NCBI GenBank assembly: GCA_003952965.2
Contig: CM025854.1
Coordinates: forward strand, 248,001-312,000
Source of the DNA: Morella rubra
Taxonomy: Eukaryota > Streptophyta > Magnoliopsida > Fagales > Myricaceae
DNA: 64,000 bases
Direction of reading: 5' to 3'
Part shown: positions 25,922 to 37,967 of the stretch, one piece after another
How the letters are laid out: each line of letters starts with the position of its first letter
How positions within the stretch are numbered: position 1 is the first letter of the stretch
Notes under the pieces: model-generated
The model's database searches: none
The model's input: only the letters and a program-made list of their open reading frames with translations
What the model was told of the DNA's origin: nothing
Position numbers and translations under genes: made by a program

Positions 25922-28640
25922 CTATAGCACCATTGTTATCACAATAAATGGTGATCGGGACTCAATCGAAGGGACAACCTCAAGCTCTTGTATGAATTTT
26001 CGTATCCACACAGCTTCCTTTGCAGCTTCGCTGGCAGCAACATATTCTGCCTCAGTGGTGGAGTCAGCAGTTGTGTTTTGCTTGAAACTTCTCCAACTCA
26101 CTGCTCCTTTACCCAATTTAAACACAAATCCAGATGTAGATCTTCTATCATCAATATCTGATTGAAAATCTGAATCTGTGTATCCCTGGACAGTTAGCAT
26201 ATCCTCTCCACCACACACTAGACAATAGTGTTTGGTTCTTCTCAAGTATTTGAGAATATGCTTGACTGCTGTCCAGTGCTCAGGGCCTGGGTCTGATTGA
26301 TATCTACTCACAACACTAACTGCATGACTGATATCTGGCCTTGTACAAAGCATTGCATACATGAGGCTTCCTACAGCAGAAGCATAAGGAAACTTCCTCA
26401 TCTTATCTCTCTCTTCCTGTGTCTTGGAGACATCTTCTTGGAGAGATGAATATTATGCCTAAAGGGTAAAAAACCTTTCTTGGCATCCTGCATGCTATAT
26501 CGTGCCAATATCTTGTCAATGTAGTGGGCTTGTGAAAGCCTAAAAGCCTCTTTTCTCGGTTTCTAAACACTTTGATCCCGAGAATGTAGGATGCTTCCCG
26601 AGGTCTTTTATTGAAAAATGGTTCGCTAACCATATTTTCACTGATGACATTGCACCGATGTCATTCCCATGAGTAGAATATCATCAACATAAAGAATAAG
26701 GAACATTACTGAACTCCCACTAATCCTCTTGTAAACACAAGATTCATCTATGTTTTGTGAGAAACCAAACGATTTGATCATCTCATCAAAACGGATGTTC
26801 CAAGCAACGTGATGCTTGTTTTAGTCCATAAATGGATTTGTTCAGTTTGCACACTTTAGATTCTTGTCCAGGAGAAAAGAAACCTTCAGGTTGTTCCATA
26901 TAAATCTCCTCTTGGATGTACCCATTCAAAAATGCGGTTTTCACATCCATCTGCCATATCTCATAATCATAATGAGCTGCAATTGACAATAGGATTCTAA
27001 TGGACTTCATCATAGCTACTGGTGAAAAAGTTTCCTCATAGTCAATACCATGTTTTTTAGTATAACCTTTCGCAACCAGTCTAGCTTTGAAGGTCTCTAC
27101 CTCTCCAGTAGGTCCTCGTTTTCTTTTGAACACCCATTTACAACCTATAGGCTTAATGCCTTCTGGTTGATCAACAAGGGTCCAGACCTTCATTGGAGTA
27201 CATGGAGTCCATTTCTGATTCCATTGCTATCTTCCAGTGTGCTGCATCTTTGTCACTGATAGCCTCTTGGTAAGTATATGGATCATCATCCAACCCCTCC
27301 GATTGCATTTGATAAATCTCATTTATCATGCCATATCTACTGGAGGTTCATAATTCTTTTACTGCGTCGAGGCTCTTGAGTTCTGAATTTTTCAGACTCA
27401 TCAGTGGGTTCAGTTATATCCCTTTCATTAATCTTATCTGCCACAGTTTCTGGTTCAGCCGATTGTTCGTCAAGAACAATCTTGCTTTTCCCATCACTTA
27501 GGCTGTACTCATCTTCCAGGAATATCGCATTCCTACTAACAATTACCTTTTGATCCTTTTGGTTATAAAAGTAATAACCAGTTGCTCTTTTGGGGTAACC
27601 CACAAACAAACATTTTTCAGTCCTTGACTCTAGCTTCCCACGTCAAACTTTTTGACGTGAGCTGGGCATCCCATACTCTTAAGTGTTTTAGACTTGGCTT
27701 TTTGCCAGTCCATAACTCATATGGAGTATTAGGAACAGACTTAGTGGGTATCTGTTTAGAATATAAACAGCTGTCTCTAAGGCATAACCCCAAAAATAAA
27801 CAGGTAATTGTGACATGCTCATCATTGACCGAACCATATCTAATAGTGTTCGGTTTCTTCTTTCTGCAACACCATTATGTTGTGGCGTAGCAGGGGGAGT
27901 CAACTGAGATATGATGCCTTTATCTCTGAGATGAGTTTGAAAATCCCTGAGAGATATTCGCCTCCTCTATCAGATCGGAGTATCTTAATACTCCTTTCCA
28001 GTTGATTCTCAACTTCACTCTGAAATTCTTTGAACTTTTCAAAGGATTCAGACTTGTGTTTCATCAGGTATATATAACCATACCTGGAATAATCATCAAT
28101 GAAAGTGATGAAATATGAGAACCCTCCTTTGGCTATGTGGTTAAAAGGACCACATACATCAGTGTGAACCAACTCTAACAACTCTGTGGCTCTAGTTTTA
28201 AAAGGATTCTTGGTCATCTTTTCCTTGCAAGCAAAGCTCGCATATTGGGTAGGGTTCAACCTTCAAAAGGTCTAACGGCCCATCCCTTACTAATCTGTTA
28301 ATCCTATCCAGATGCCACAAGTAAGTGGGATTGACATCCCTCTTCCTCTTGAGAGTTTTCACACTAGTATCAGCATCATTCTCTATATTATTCACAGAGT
28401 CCACAACATTGTCCAAAATATAAAGACCATCTATCAGAGTACCAGATGCAAGAAACTGATTTTGAAACTTAATAACAAGTTTAGTATTAAAGACAAGTGA
28501 ATATCCAGATATTCCAAGTTTTGAAACAGAAATTAAGTTTCTACGATATTCTGGTACATATAGACAATCTTTCAAAAGTAAAACTTTGTTTCGTTGTAGA
28601 CTAGGTGAAAATTCCTATGGTGTCGCTGCAACACTTGCAG
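25922..28640 (-). pseudogene. Copia pol region: integrase, reverse transcriptase, RNase H (fossil)
   Basis: From 5' to 3' on the minus strand: integrase with its pre-integrase zinc region and catalytic core, about 28575-27690 (ELVHTDVCGPF, FIDDYSRYGYIYL, TPQHNGVAERRNRT). Then reverse transcriptase, about 27250-26400 ([29 protein letters not shown]). Then RNase H, about 26400-25922 (GSLMYAMLCTRPDI, GYTDSDF, STTEAEYVA). Integrase lying before reverse transcriptase is diagnostic for Ty1-copia. The region no longer forms one open frame and is treated as a fossil. Confidence 0.9.
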
Positions 28641-28669
28641 TCGTCCCCATCTTTAGGATAACTTCCCTT

Positions 28670-29640
28670 TCATCTAGTCTCGAGTTTCTTTAAACCCTGC
28701 AACATATTGCAGATATGAGACGTTGTGCCTGAATCGACACACCATGAATTTAATGGACCATCTATTAAATTCATTTCAATGACAAGCATACCTTCAGCAG
28801 GTTTCTTTTGCTTCAAAGAAGCAAGATACACGCGGCAATTCCTTTTCCAATGACCTGGTTTGCCGCAGTGGAAACAATTTCCCTTAGCCTTTTTATCTGG
28901 CTCGCTCTTGTCCTCCTTCTTTGCCTTTGAGCTAGGCTGAGACCTTTTCTTTTTCTTAAATTTCTTGCCTTTGGGTTTGATTCCAGAGGCAGAGATGCCT
29001 TTTGACTTGTCCATTATCATTAGAGAACCTTTTTCCTTTTTGATAAGTTCTTCAGCTGCTTGCAACATATTGAGCAGTTCTGACAAAGTCACAAGCATCT
29101 TGTTCATATTATAATTTAATACGAACTGGTTGAACGATTCAGGCAGAGATGCCAATACCGCTCCAACCTTGGTCTCGCCGTCAATTTCTGCCCTAGTGTC
29201 TCCAGTTCTGTGATGAAAGATATCATCTTCAGGACATGTTCCCGAACTGGTGCACCTTCCACCATTTTGGTGGTCATCAGCAGTTTCATAACTTGCTGGC
29301 GTGCAGAACGACTTTGCTCTCCGAATAGCTCTTGGAGATATACAAGTATCTCTTTAGCTGTTGCTATGCCCTCGCATTGCTTTTGCAATAAGTTGGACAT
29401 AGATGCCAACATATAACAACGAGCTAATTCATTTGCCTCATGCCATTTTCAAAAACAACTCTTTGTTCTTGAGTAGCATCGGCTAAGGCAAGCTGAGGAG
29501 TCTCCTCTCTGAGGACATGAGCTATTTTATCCACAGTGAGTACTATCATAAGATTTCTCTTCAAGTCAAGGAAGTTTGGCCCAGTCAGTTTGTTATCATC
29601 TAGGATTCTAGATAATGGGTTAGGCATTATGAATCTGCAA
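28670..29640 (-). pseudogene. Copia gag and protease region (fossil)
   Basis: The gag-like start MPNPLSRILDDNKLTGPNF lies near 29630. A UBN2-type gag core follows (LFGEQSRSARQQVMKLLMT) and a basic linker. The CCHC zinc knuckle CFHCGKPGHWKRNC is near 28850. An aspartic-protease motif, WCVDSGTTSHIC, is near 28730. These parts are in normal copia order directly upstream of the integrase region. The coding region is broken. Confidence 0.88.
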
Positions 29641-30249
29641 ATATAAGAAAGAAAATTCACAAGTATATTAACAATCATTAGCATAGGGATTTTAATAGCT
29701 AATGGTACCTCCCACTGAATCACAGCAACCAAACGAAAAAGCAGAATATAACATTTATATTCAGTGTTTGCAGTGGGTATCAAGAACTTTCAACTTATGT
29801 GCACATAATCCTATTTTAGTAATCATGACACAACTTATAAAAGCAAGTAGCATCTACTTATCATGATCACATCACATGTTGTATATCATGCATATACAAA
29901 TTTCATGATTCTTGATATTTCTTTTGGCCACAACATAAACACAATCTTCACTATTTTAGTGGACGTGTTTATTTAGTTAAGTGCAACCATCGTCTAAATG
30001 ACATGTAATTTTGTAATGGGTCGGCATTGCTATTTTAGTCAACACCCCACCACTCATACACGCTCACTTATCTTCACAAGAAGTATACGGGACAAATTAT
30101 AAAATCAACAATTGGCCGTGACTATTTTAGTTTTAACCAATCATCAATCAAATAAAATTTCCAAATACCAACAATGGAAGGCCATGGATTTAATTTTCTG
30201 TAAAATAATCTCATTTAACACTTATATTAAATCTGTAAAATTTTTTTTT

Positions 30250-30840
30250 AACTCGGTCAAACCGGGTTGGTCAACGGTCAACCGGTCAAACCGGGTTGAC
30301 CCGTTGACCCACTGGTCTGGGTCCAACTCAAACTGGAGCCGGGTCGTGGTCTGGGTCTAACCCGGACCTGGCTGGGCTATGGGCCCGAGTCCAACCGTGG
30401 CCCAAGCCCCGCACGGGCGCCATGGCCCGGATCTCATCCGGCCATAGGCTGGCCCAACAGGGCCCAGCCCTTGCGCTCCTTTTTTTTTTTTTTAATTGGA
30501 CCCAGCCCAACGTTTGGGCTGGGTCTGCTGGGCCTTGGGCCGGGTAGGGCAACTGTTGCCCTACCCGAGGCCCAAACGCGCGACCCAGGGCATCTATGCC
30601 CTGGGCCCTGTTTGGCCCCCAAGGGCAGGGGTTGCGCCTTACCACCCCCAGGCCGGTGAGGCGCCGGCCAACGGCCTGAGGTGGCCGTGGGAGGCCGTGG
30701 GGAGGCCAAATGGCCTCAACCCGTCGGTGTACCCCCAAAGGGGTACACCGCGACAGCGGCCGCTGCTGCTTGCTTGCCTGGGACCACCAGCCGTGGTCCC
30801 CAGCTTCTGAGCCACCACCTGCGGCTGGTGGTGGCCTTGA
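30250..30840 (-). other. GC-rich hairpin-dense block in the copia leader
   Basis: The roughly 1.6-kb leader between primer site and gag contains a sharply GC-rich block flanked by A/T homopolymers. It is packed with perfect inverted repeats: 30499-30525 (11-bp arms), 30541-30567 (13-bp arms), 30584-30605 (10-bp arms), 30702-30717 (7-bp arms), 30725-30750 (11-bp arms), 30780-30800 (8-bp arms) and 30811-30835 (8-bp arms). A nested GGTCAAC-type repeat lies at 30269-30309 and a 12-bp palindrome at 30755-30766. Each hairpin has its own sequence, so this is not one unit repeated. A role in RNA packaging, dimerisation or translation is inference. Confidence 0.75.
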
Positions 30841-31248
30841 GAGAAGAACACTCTCTCTCCTTGTGATTTTCTTTTCATCGGGCACAAAAAAAAAAAATTC
30901 AACAAGAAAATACAAAAACAACCCTATTTCATCTTTCTCAAAAACTCAAAAGAAAAACAAGATCTATCACTAGATTTAACAGATCTCAACAAATCGCTAA
31001 AAGAAAACCCACGAGCATGGGTTCCGCAAAAACGTTTTCCTCTTTTGAAAGAACAAAAAACGAACAAAAGAAGAGTGCTTTGCCCGATGTCTCTTTCGCG
31101 TGGATCCCACATGCAAAGCGAATCATACGGAAACACTTTTCAACTAACAGATTCGCAACAACATTCAACAAATCAGTTGAATCACGAAGAACACGTGCGG
31201 GAAGTTAGAGAGAGAAACTAACTTGGAACTGTGAGATTTCACAGATCT

Positions 31249-31261
31249 CGCTCTGATACCA
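31249..31261 (-). other. Primer binding site of the Ty1-copia element
   Basis: On the minus strand, two bases after the 5' LTR end, the sequence TGGTATCAGAGCG matches the complement of the plant initiator-methionine tRNA 3' end. This is the standard copia primer site. Confidence 0.92.
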
Positions 31262-31263
31262 CT

Positions 31264-32520
31264 TGTTGGATCGCGAGGTCGCAGCGGAAAGGATCGTTGA
31301 ATCAAAGCAGCCCAAGCGTTCTGCCTCTTTCAGATCCACGCACACAGCTTTGAGAGAGATTTTAGAGAGAGAAACTCTCACGTGAAAAATGAATTCTCTT
31401 TCTCAAATGAATTTCTGAGCTATTTATAATGGCTGGCTCAGAACTCAACTGTGCTATACGTGGGATCTTTAGGGATCTTATATCTCGGCCGTAGGATCAT
31501 CATGAAAAACTCTTTTTCATTAAACTCCCTTATATTCTGTAATCCGAATTTATAGGCTTCTACAAATTGTGATCATGTCCATTAACATATCACAATTGAC
31601 CCCCGAGATAATGAGATTGTTTTTGTGAAATCCCTTTTTCTAACAATTATATGCTTATTTATCCTTCCACCATACTATATTCCACATGAGCTAATAGGAC
31701 TGGAATAATATCACCGATTAAGTCCCTAGCTCATATAATTCTTAATTCTCAGTCTGTACCTAGTTGGACTTCCAAAACTTTCCAAAATCATTTTCGCAAA
31801 TATTTACTTCATATATTAATAAGTAAAAACTGTGAAAACACTTTTCACAAAATCTCGCTGGCAGCGTTTTATGTGAGTCCAACAATATACAGACATAATG
31901 AATATACTGCCTCATCAAGAGACTGGTAGATTCCATATTGAGCAATTATACAAATTCACTTACTATGCACAAGGCCCAACCTTATCTGGAATATTTGATC
32001 TACGAAGATCATCACCAAATGATTCAGTCAAAGCACAAGCACACAACAAGCAAACCTGCATAACTCTCTCAGGTCTAAGGACAACATAAGCTAATTGTGC
32101 TGAATACTATTCTCTACATCAGTGATCGTTTTAGAAGGTATTCATATTTGATCCGTTCAGTGCATGTACTCTTACATTGCACCCACTCATCTACTTAAGG
32201 TCACCACCTCAATGACGGAGTCCATCATTCTATTTTATAGAGGCACAACGAGTGTAGACCTATTTGTAATTATCATGTATCTCGGTCTAGAACACAGTGA
32301 GTCAACAAGGATCCGAAAAGTCATACTCCCCGCCTCCGATTCATTAATCATTGGCCTGACTTTTCTACAATATTACTCAACAATATGACATCTAATGCCA
32401 TTATATATATGACTCTTATGTCATTGCATGTACCCAAAATAATATACAAGTGATTAAGCAACAATAATAATTATCTCATAATTATGCAAAATGATTAGTT
32501 TTGAGGGCATACATCCAACA
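31264..32520 (-). repeat. 5' LTR of the Ty1-copia element
   Basis: About 1,257 bp, direct repeat of 24435-25693 with the same TGTT/AACA ends. It is followed on the outer side by the ATTTC target duplicate. Confidence 0.95.
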
Positions 32521-32831
32521 ATTTCCTAGACTGGATCACAGAAAACTTTGTCGCGAGTTTCACCCGAAACCAATTGAAGAAATGGAAAACGAGAACGTAC
32601 AACTTTAAATGAGAAAGAAGGGGGATAATATCTTTGGCATCTCAACCCTCCTGGCTTCTCAGATCGCCTTATTTATATTGCTGAACGCTGAGTTAATGAA
32701 TCGTGGATAGATAAAGATTAGTAATATTAGATCTTCACTGCTTACATACAAACAAAAGAAAAGCTAATATGTATAGAGAGAGAGAGAGAGGGAGAGGGGA
32801 GAGAATTGCGAACAAAAAGACTAATATTTCT

Positions 32832-33215
32832 CTACAGATGAAGAGAAGTATCAACGCCAGAATTTTCAGAACTTTTTGATGTGCCGGCAGTGGCTGCAGT
32901 ACCATAAGGCCATGAGTTTGTCAAGGGTTGCATCTTCATGGCTCGAAGATCATCGGGGTCGGTCCGCAAGTTAAGCCCGAGAGAGAGTGAATCTTGAAGA
33001 GTTGACCTATGTGGAATGATCATTTCGGATTGGAAGGATGACTTTGAATGCTGATCAAAAACCATAGTTGGCGCGTTTCTTTCGGTTTCCGAGAACAGTT
33101 TTAGAAGGTCCCTCTCCTCCCTTCTCTCTTTAACTTTCTCCAAGTGCCTAAACCTTTCTTGCAGGAGAGCAATGGAGGGGCTGACCGTGGTGGGATCACC
33201 AGTTTGCCTACCCAT
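32832..33215 (-). CDS. Small plant-specific protein of unknown function (127 aa)
   Basis: A single-exon frame starts MGRQTGDPTTVSPSIALLQERF. It has a short predicted helix rich in Glu/Arg (FRHLEKVKERREERDLLKLF), a middle Ser/Pro region, an LGLNLRTDPDDLRAM stretch and a C-terminal SSENSGVDTSLHL. I recall similar short proteins in other dicots but no assigned role, so I name no function. The start is supported by a TATA box about 65 bp upstream and by lack of an upstream in-frame ATG in the leader. No signal peptide or membrane segment is visible. The copia element inserted about 310 bp beyond its stop and may affect its 3' end. Confidence 0.7.
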   Translation of the reverse strand: MGRQTGDPTTVSPSIALLQERFRHLEKVKERREERDLLKLFSETERNAPTMVFDQHSKSSFQSEMIIPHRSTLQDSLSLGLNLRTDPDDLRAMKMQPLTNSWPYGTAATAGTSKSSENSGVDTSLHL

Positions 33216-33276
33216 GGGAGGAGGACTTAAGTTCTACGGTGGTTATTGGCTTTGAAGGGCTGCAATGCATGAGTGT

Positions 33277-33288
33277 GTACATATATAG
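33277..33288 (-). promoter_or_regulatory. TATA box for the 127-aa gene
   Basis: On the minus strand CTATATATG lies about 65 bp upstream of the ATG at 33215, giving a short leader of roughly 30-40 nt. Spacing fits a plant core promoter. Confidence 0.55.
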
Positions 33289-33299
33289 GAGAGAGCAAA

Positions 33300-35036
33300 T
33301 TTCTGTTTTGCATTAATTTATTCATTTGCGTCCTTATAGTTCTAATTGATTCGGCATGATGCAATATAATTGAGAATCGGCTACTGTATCAGAAAATCCA
33401 AGAGGAAAAGTTTGAAAGCTAGACTAGGGATCAGGCTTGAGTTGGTGGATGTGTGGGCAAAAGGACTTTTTGAAGGAGGAAAAGGGTGGGAGAGAAAGTC
33501 CAAAATGGGATGGAGGATAGCGTTTGGAAGGGTGTTTTGAGGGGAATAACTGGTTAGGTAATGCATTTGTCGGCTTGTTTCCTAAACTCCTGTTTGCTTT
33601 GCAGAAGATGGTACATGTCGTGGCGGGTTTTGGAGTGACATTATTACTTCCCATCCGTTTTCAACTTACTCTTCTATTTTTTTCGCCTTTGCAGCAGAGA
33701 GTTCAGATTAGGCGAGATGGGGCCTCCATAAAAGACGAGGATTAGAAGGAATATTTTTAGAGTTTGATGTTTTGATCGGGGCCCTCTTCTCTAGCGGAAA
33801 GAGAGAGGAAACTCAACCACAAGAGTCTCTTTTTTTGTGTGTCTGCGTGTGAGAGAGAGTGAGAGAGGCCTAGCCATGAGTTCCAGGGCCTTACTCTGTT
33901 CGGCCTCAACTGTGCCCCGCTCACTTCGCCCATAAAGCCCAGATGATAGAGCTGATTTTGACCTTGCAGGAGCTGCCCACCCATTAGCCCCAGGTCCCGG
34001 GCCATACTTTTAGAGATTGAATAAAACTTTGAGTACTTTACAATTGATCAAAACCATCTTGTTTCTTGATTGAGGTGCTTAATATCATCCAATCATGAAC
34101 TAGAATCAATTAATGAGTCTGTGTAGAGGGTTTATGAACCGAGACACCGCTTATATTTGTGAAAATCCATTTGGCTCGAAGTTTGATTGAGGTGGCTCGA
34201 GAGGCCATTTAATTTTGTTATTCCATCTTTATATGTAGGCAGCAGCTGGTCATGGGGGATATTAGTTCCACATATGAATGAAATGATTGAAGAGGATGGA
34301 CAGAAAGGAGACAGGAAGCAGTGACGACGTTGAGCGTATAGGTGTGCTCCAGAGTTTATTTTGCGAGATAAATCACATTCTCAAAGGGAAGAGACACGTT
34401 CAAAGTTTTGTAAGACTGAGAGAACACTGAAATCTTCAGGACTTGTTCCTTACACACTCCAGGTTCTGTTGTGTATTGAAGGGGTGAAAGACAATGAAGC
34501 TGAACACGTAAAGTACTGGGAAGACTAAGGTTGCCTTTATCTCCAGCTAGGCCTAGAATTAAAAGCAACTGCTTGTGTTGGTTCTACAGAGTCTTTCGAC
34601 CAAATATGTATATGTCATTAGCTAGCTAGTTAATTCTCACTTTTTCACTTGGTTATAGGGTTCAGATATATTTTTTGTGTAAATTTTGCTGTATAGAGTG
34701 ACTTCTATATGTTTTACTTTCTTAAGGCAATTGATGAAGGGAAGAGGCAAAAGCTTATGAATTATCTGAAGTAGAAATTAACTGTAGCTTATGCTTCCAA
34801 ATTCAAGTTCCTTTTCCCCTTTGCCTCAGCAGCAATGAGAATTAATATATTTGTTTCCCAAAAAGAAATGATCTTGTTGCAGGGCAGTATCCTTCAGGTT
34901 GATCGAATTCTCAAATTTATAACACACAATAATGCTACAAACAATATAAGTTCAATCACAAAAGAGCCGGTCATGTCTTTAGCTTTAAAGCGATACAGTT
35001 TGAGCTAGACAAGCAGTTTGTAGCAAAGATAGTACA
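33300..35036. other. Intergenic stretch between the small gene and the LHCB2 block
   Basis: No supported gene. Part of it (33780-34010) is GC-richer with a short GA/GT run, but the frames there lack any family signal. Confidence 0.5.
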
Positions 35037-35129
35037 TCAGCACAGATGAAGAGCAGGGCAACTTCAACAAGGGCAAGAAGATTGAGTCATGTTGTAGCTG
35101 CAGATAGACATCTATCAGTTTAGGTCTGT

Positions 35130-36135
<1,006 letters not shown>

Positions 36136-36525
36136 GATCAATGTAAACCTTCTCGGAATTGAGTGCTTTTGCTCTATATGCTGCAAACTGAGAGACTGTG
36201 AAGAAGCCTATGGGAGGTGCCAAGGAGGGGGAGAGAGGTTATAACGGGAACGAGAAGATGTTGTAGATTAGGATATCTACACGTCAGCAACATCCTATTG
36301 GTCCTCACATTGGATGCAGATTTCCAGTTGATTTAATTCGGGGAGCAAGAGGTTATTATTAAGCCATGTGGCATTGAAAGATCTTCGTGGTGGGAGGTGT
36401 CGCGTCCATATGCACAGAGAATACAGGCCACAGAATGTATGTAGCATATAAATTATAATTCTTATTTTTCAGGGCTGGGCTGATGACACGTCGCGAACAA
36501 ATCAATAGCCCAATTAAAAAAAAAA

Positions 36526-36902
36526 GTGTTAAATACACTTTGCACTCTTCTTTAGGTTTTATATGCAGTCCGATATATTATTTTTGACACATTGGTTCCT
36601 TAACTTACACATTTTTTCACTTTGAACCGCACCCAAATTGTCCGTTAATTTAACGGATTCCGTCAAAACGTGGAGTACAATGTGTACATACGTCCAAAGA
36701 AAAGGGAGGCAATGTATATATCCAAAAGATAAGGGGGCAATGTGTACAAATTTTGACGGAATCCGTCTAATTAACGGGCAATTTGGGTGACGGGGTTTAA
36801 AGTGAAAAAATATGTAAGTTAAGGGGTCCAATGTGACAAAAATAATACATTAGGGTGCAAAGTGTAAATCATCCTGATAAGGAGGCAAAATGTATTTAAT
36901 CC
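36526..36902. mobile_element. MULE-type fold-back MITE inside block copy A
   Basis: A 377-bp insertion is present in copy A and absent from the matching site of copy B. The ends are inverted repeats related to GGATTAAATACACTTTGCA. The arms fold back over more than 100 bp (for example GTCCGTTAATTTAACGGA facing a matching right arm). It is flanked by 8-9 A residues that could be the target duplicate. The same family occurs at 52304-52787. Confidence 0.8.
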
Positions 36903-37967
36903 AAAAAAAACAGACCAATAACGTGGCCATGTCATTAAAAGCCCATCCATTTTATTTGGGTGGTTTTAGGCCTATGGTAATTGTAATTGAACCCAATATC
37001 TACAGCTCTTCTAAGTTTTTAAAGGAAATTGTAAGGGAAGAATTCTTTTAGTTCTAATTACTCTTTCTGGGATAAATGGATTAGACGTCTCAAAAGGGTT
37101 CTTAGTTTTCTCTCAAAATTTAGTGCATGTCTTAGTTGAAATTTTGGCCAACATAAGGTAGAAGGGTTAGAATAATAATTCCGAGACGTTAGGGACATGC
37201 CCAAAAATATTATTAACTCCTCCTAATAATATTCTTCCATTATAAATGTAGGTATTTAATTTACGTCTTCTTCTTCGAGAAACTAAATCTAATATATGAT
37301 AAACAGACATTGCAGTTCTCCTATTATATAGCGATGCATGGGCATGAGGATAATTAGTTGACTTAACGTAAGAAGTGCTTGTGCTTCGTATCTCGAAAAC
37401 AGAAACCACTGTCGACACTGTGACTTAACTTACGACATTAATCAATTGTGTGGAAATTAACAAGAGGTCGAGAGCTTGGTTGTCTGTGAAACAGTAGTGC
37501 AATATATAGACTTTGGAGTTATATTAATAGATCATGGAGGATATTATTCAGTAATTAGCAGCTTGGATCAGTGTACGTATAACGTGCTTGAAACCTAATA
37601 CAAATTTCTGACGCAAGATACTGAACGGGGATTAGAACTTGCCATGGATAATAATACGATATATATCTTGTAAAAATCAAGTAATTATATATGCATTCAG
37701 TTGATCAGTGATCTGATCTGTCGCCAAGCAGATACGATCTGATATAGGGACGAAACATCACTAATAGATGAGGACTTGGAAGATTGCGAGGCAGAAGAAG
37801 AAGGTGAAGAAGCAGCTATGGTAGGACAATGGAGTAGAAGCAGAAGAAAAACCGAGATGCCCAAGATCAATTGCTCTGATACACCGTGCTAATTAGAATT
37901 GACTCTTTTAGGTCGAATGAAGAAGAATCTCCCTTCATTGATTGTAAACAATATATATAGCGTTGTA

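Larger units (their letters stand above)
24435..32520 (-). mobile_element. Ty1-copia LTR retrotransposon, structurally complete, coding region broken
   Basis: An 8.1-kb element lies on the minus strand. It is bounded by two direct LTRs (24435-25693 and 31264-32520) with TGTT...AACA ends. A perfect 5-bp target duplication, ATTTC, flanks it at 24430-24434 and 32521-32525. Inside the 5' LTR is an initiator-Met tRNA primer site; inside the 3' LTR is a purine tract. Domain order gag, protease, integrase, reverse transcriptase, RNase H marks it as Ty1-copia. The LTRs differ at roughly 2-4% of sites by eye, so insertion is recent, perhaps one to a few million years. The coding region is broken in several places, so it is a fossil. 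It landed about 0.3 kb downstream of the small gene at 32832-33215. Confidence 0.95.

Noticed and set aside
30328-30973. Several open frames in the GC-rich copia leader
   Set aside because: High GC lowers stop frequency in all frames. The peptides are Gly/Pro/Arg-rich and low complexity, without a recognisable domain.
33757-34005. GC-richer minus-strand 82-codon frame
   Set aside because: No recognised domain and no promoter or splice context; composition alone explains it.
37856-37895. tRNA-primer-like motif on the minus strand
   Set aside because: It is imperfect and no paired LTRs could be placed around it, so no separate element is called.
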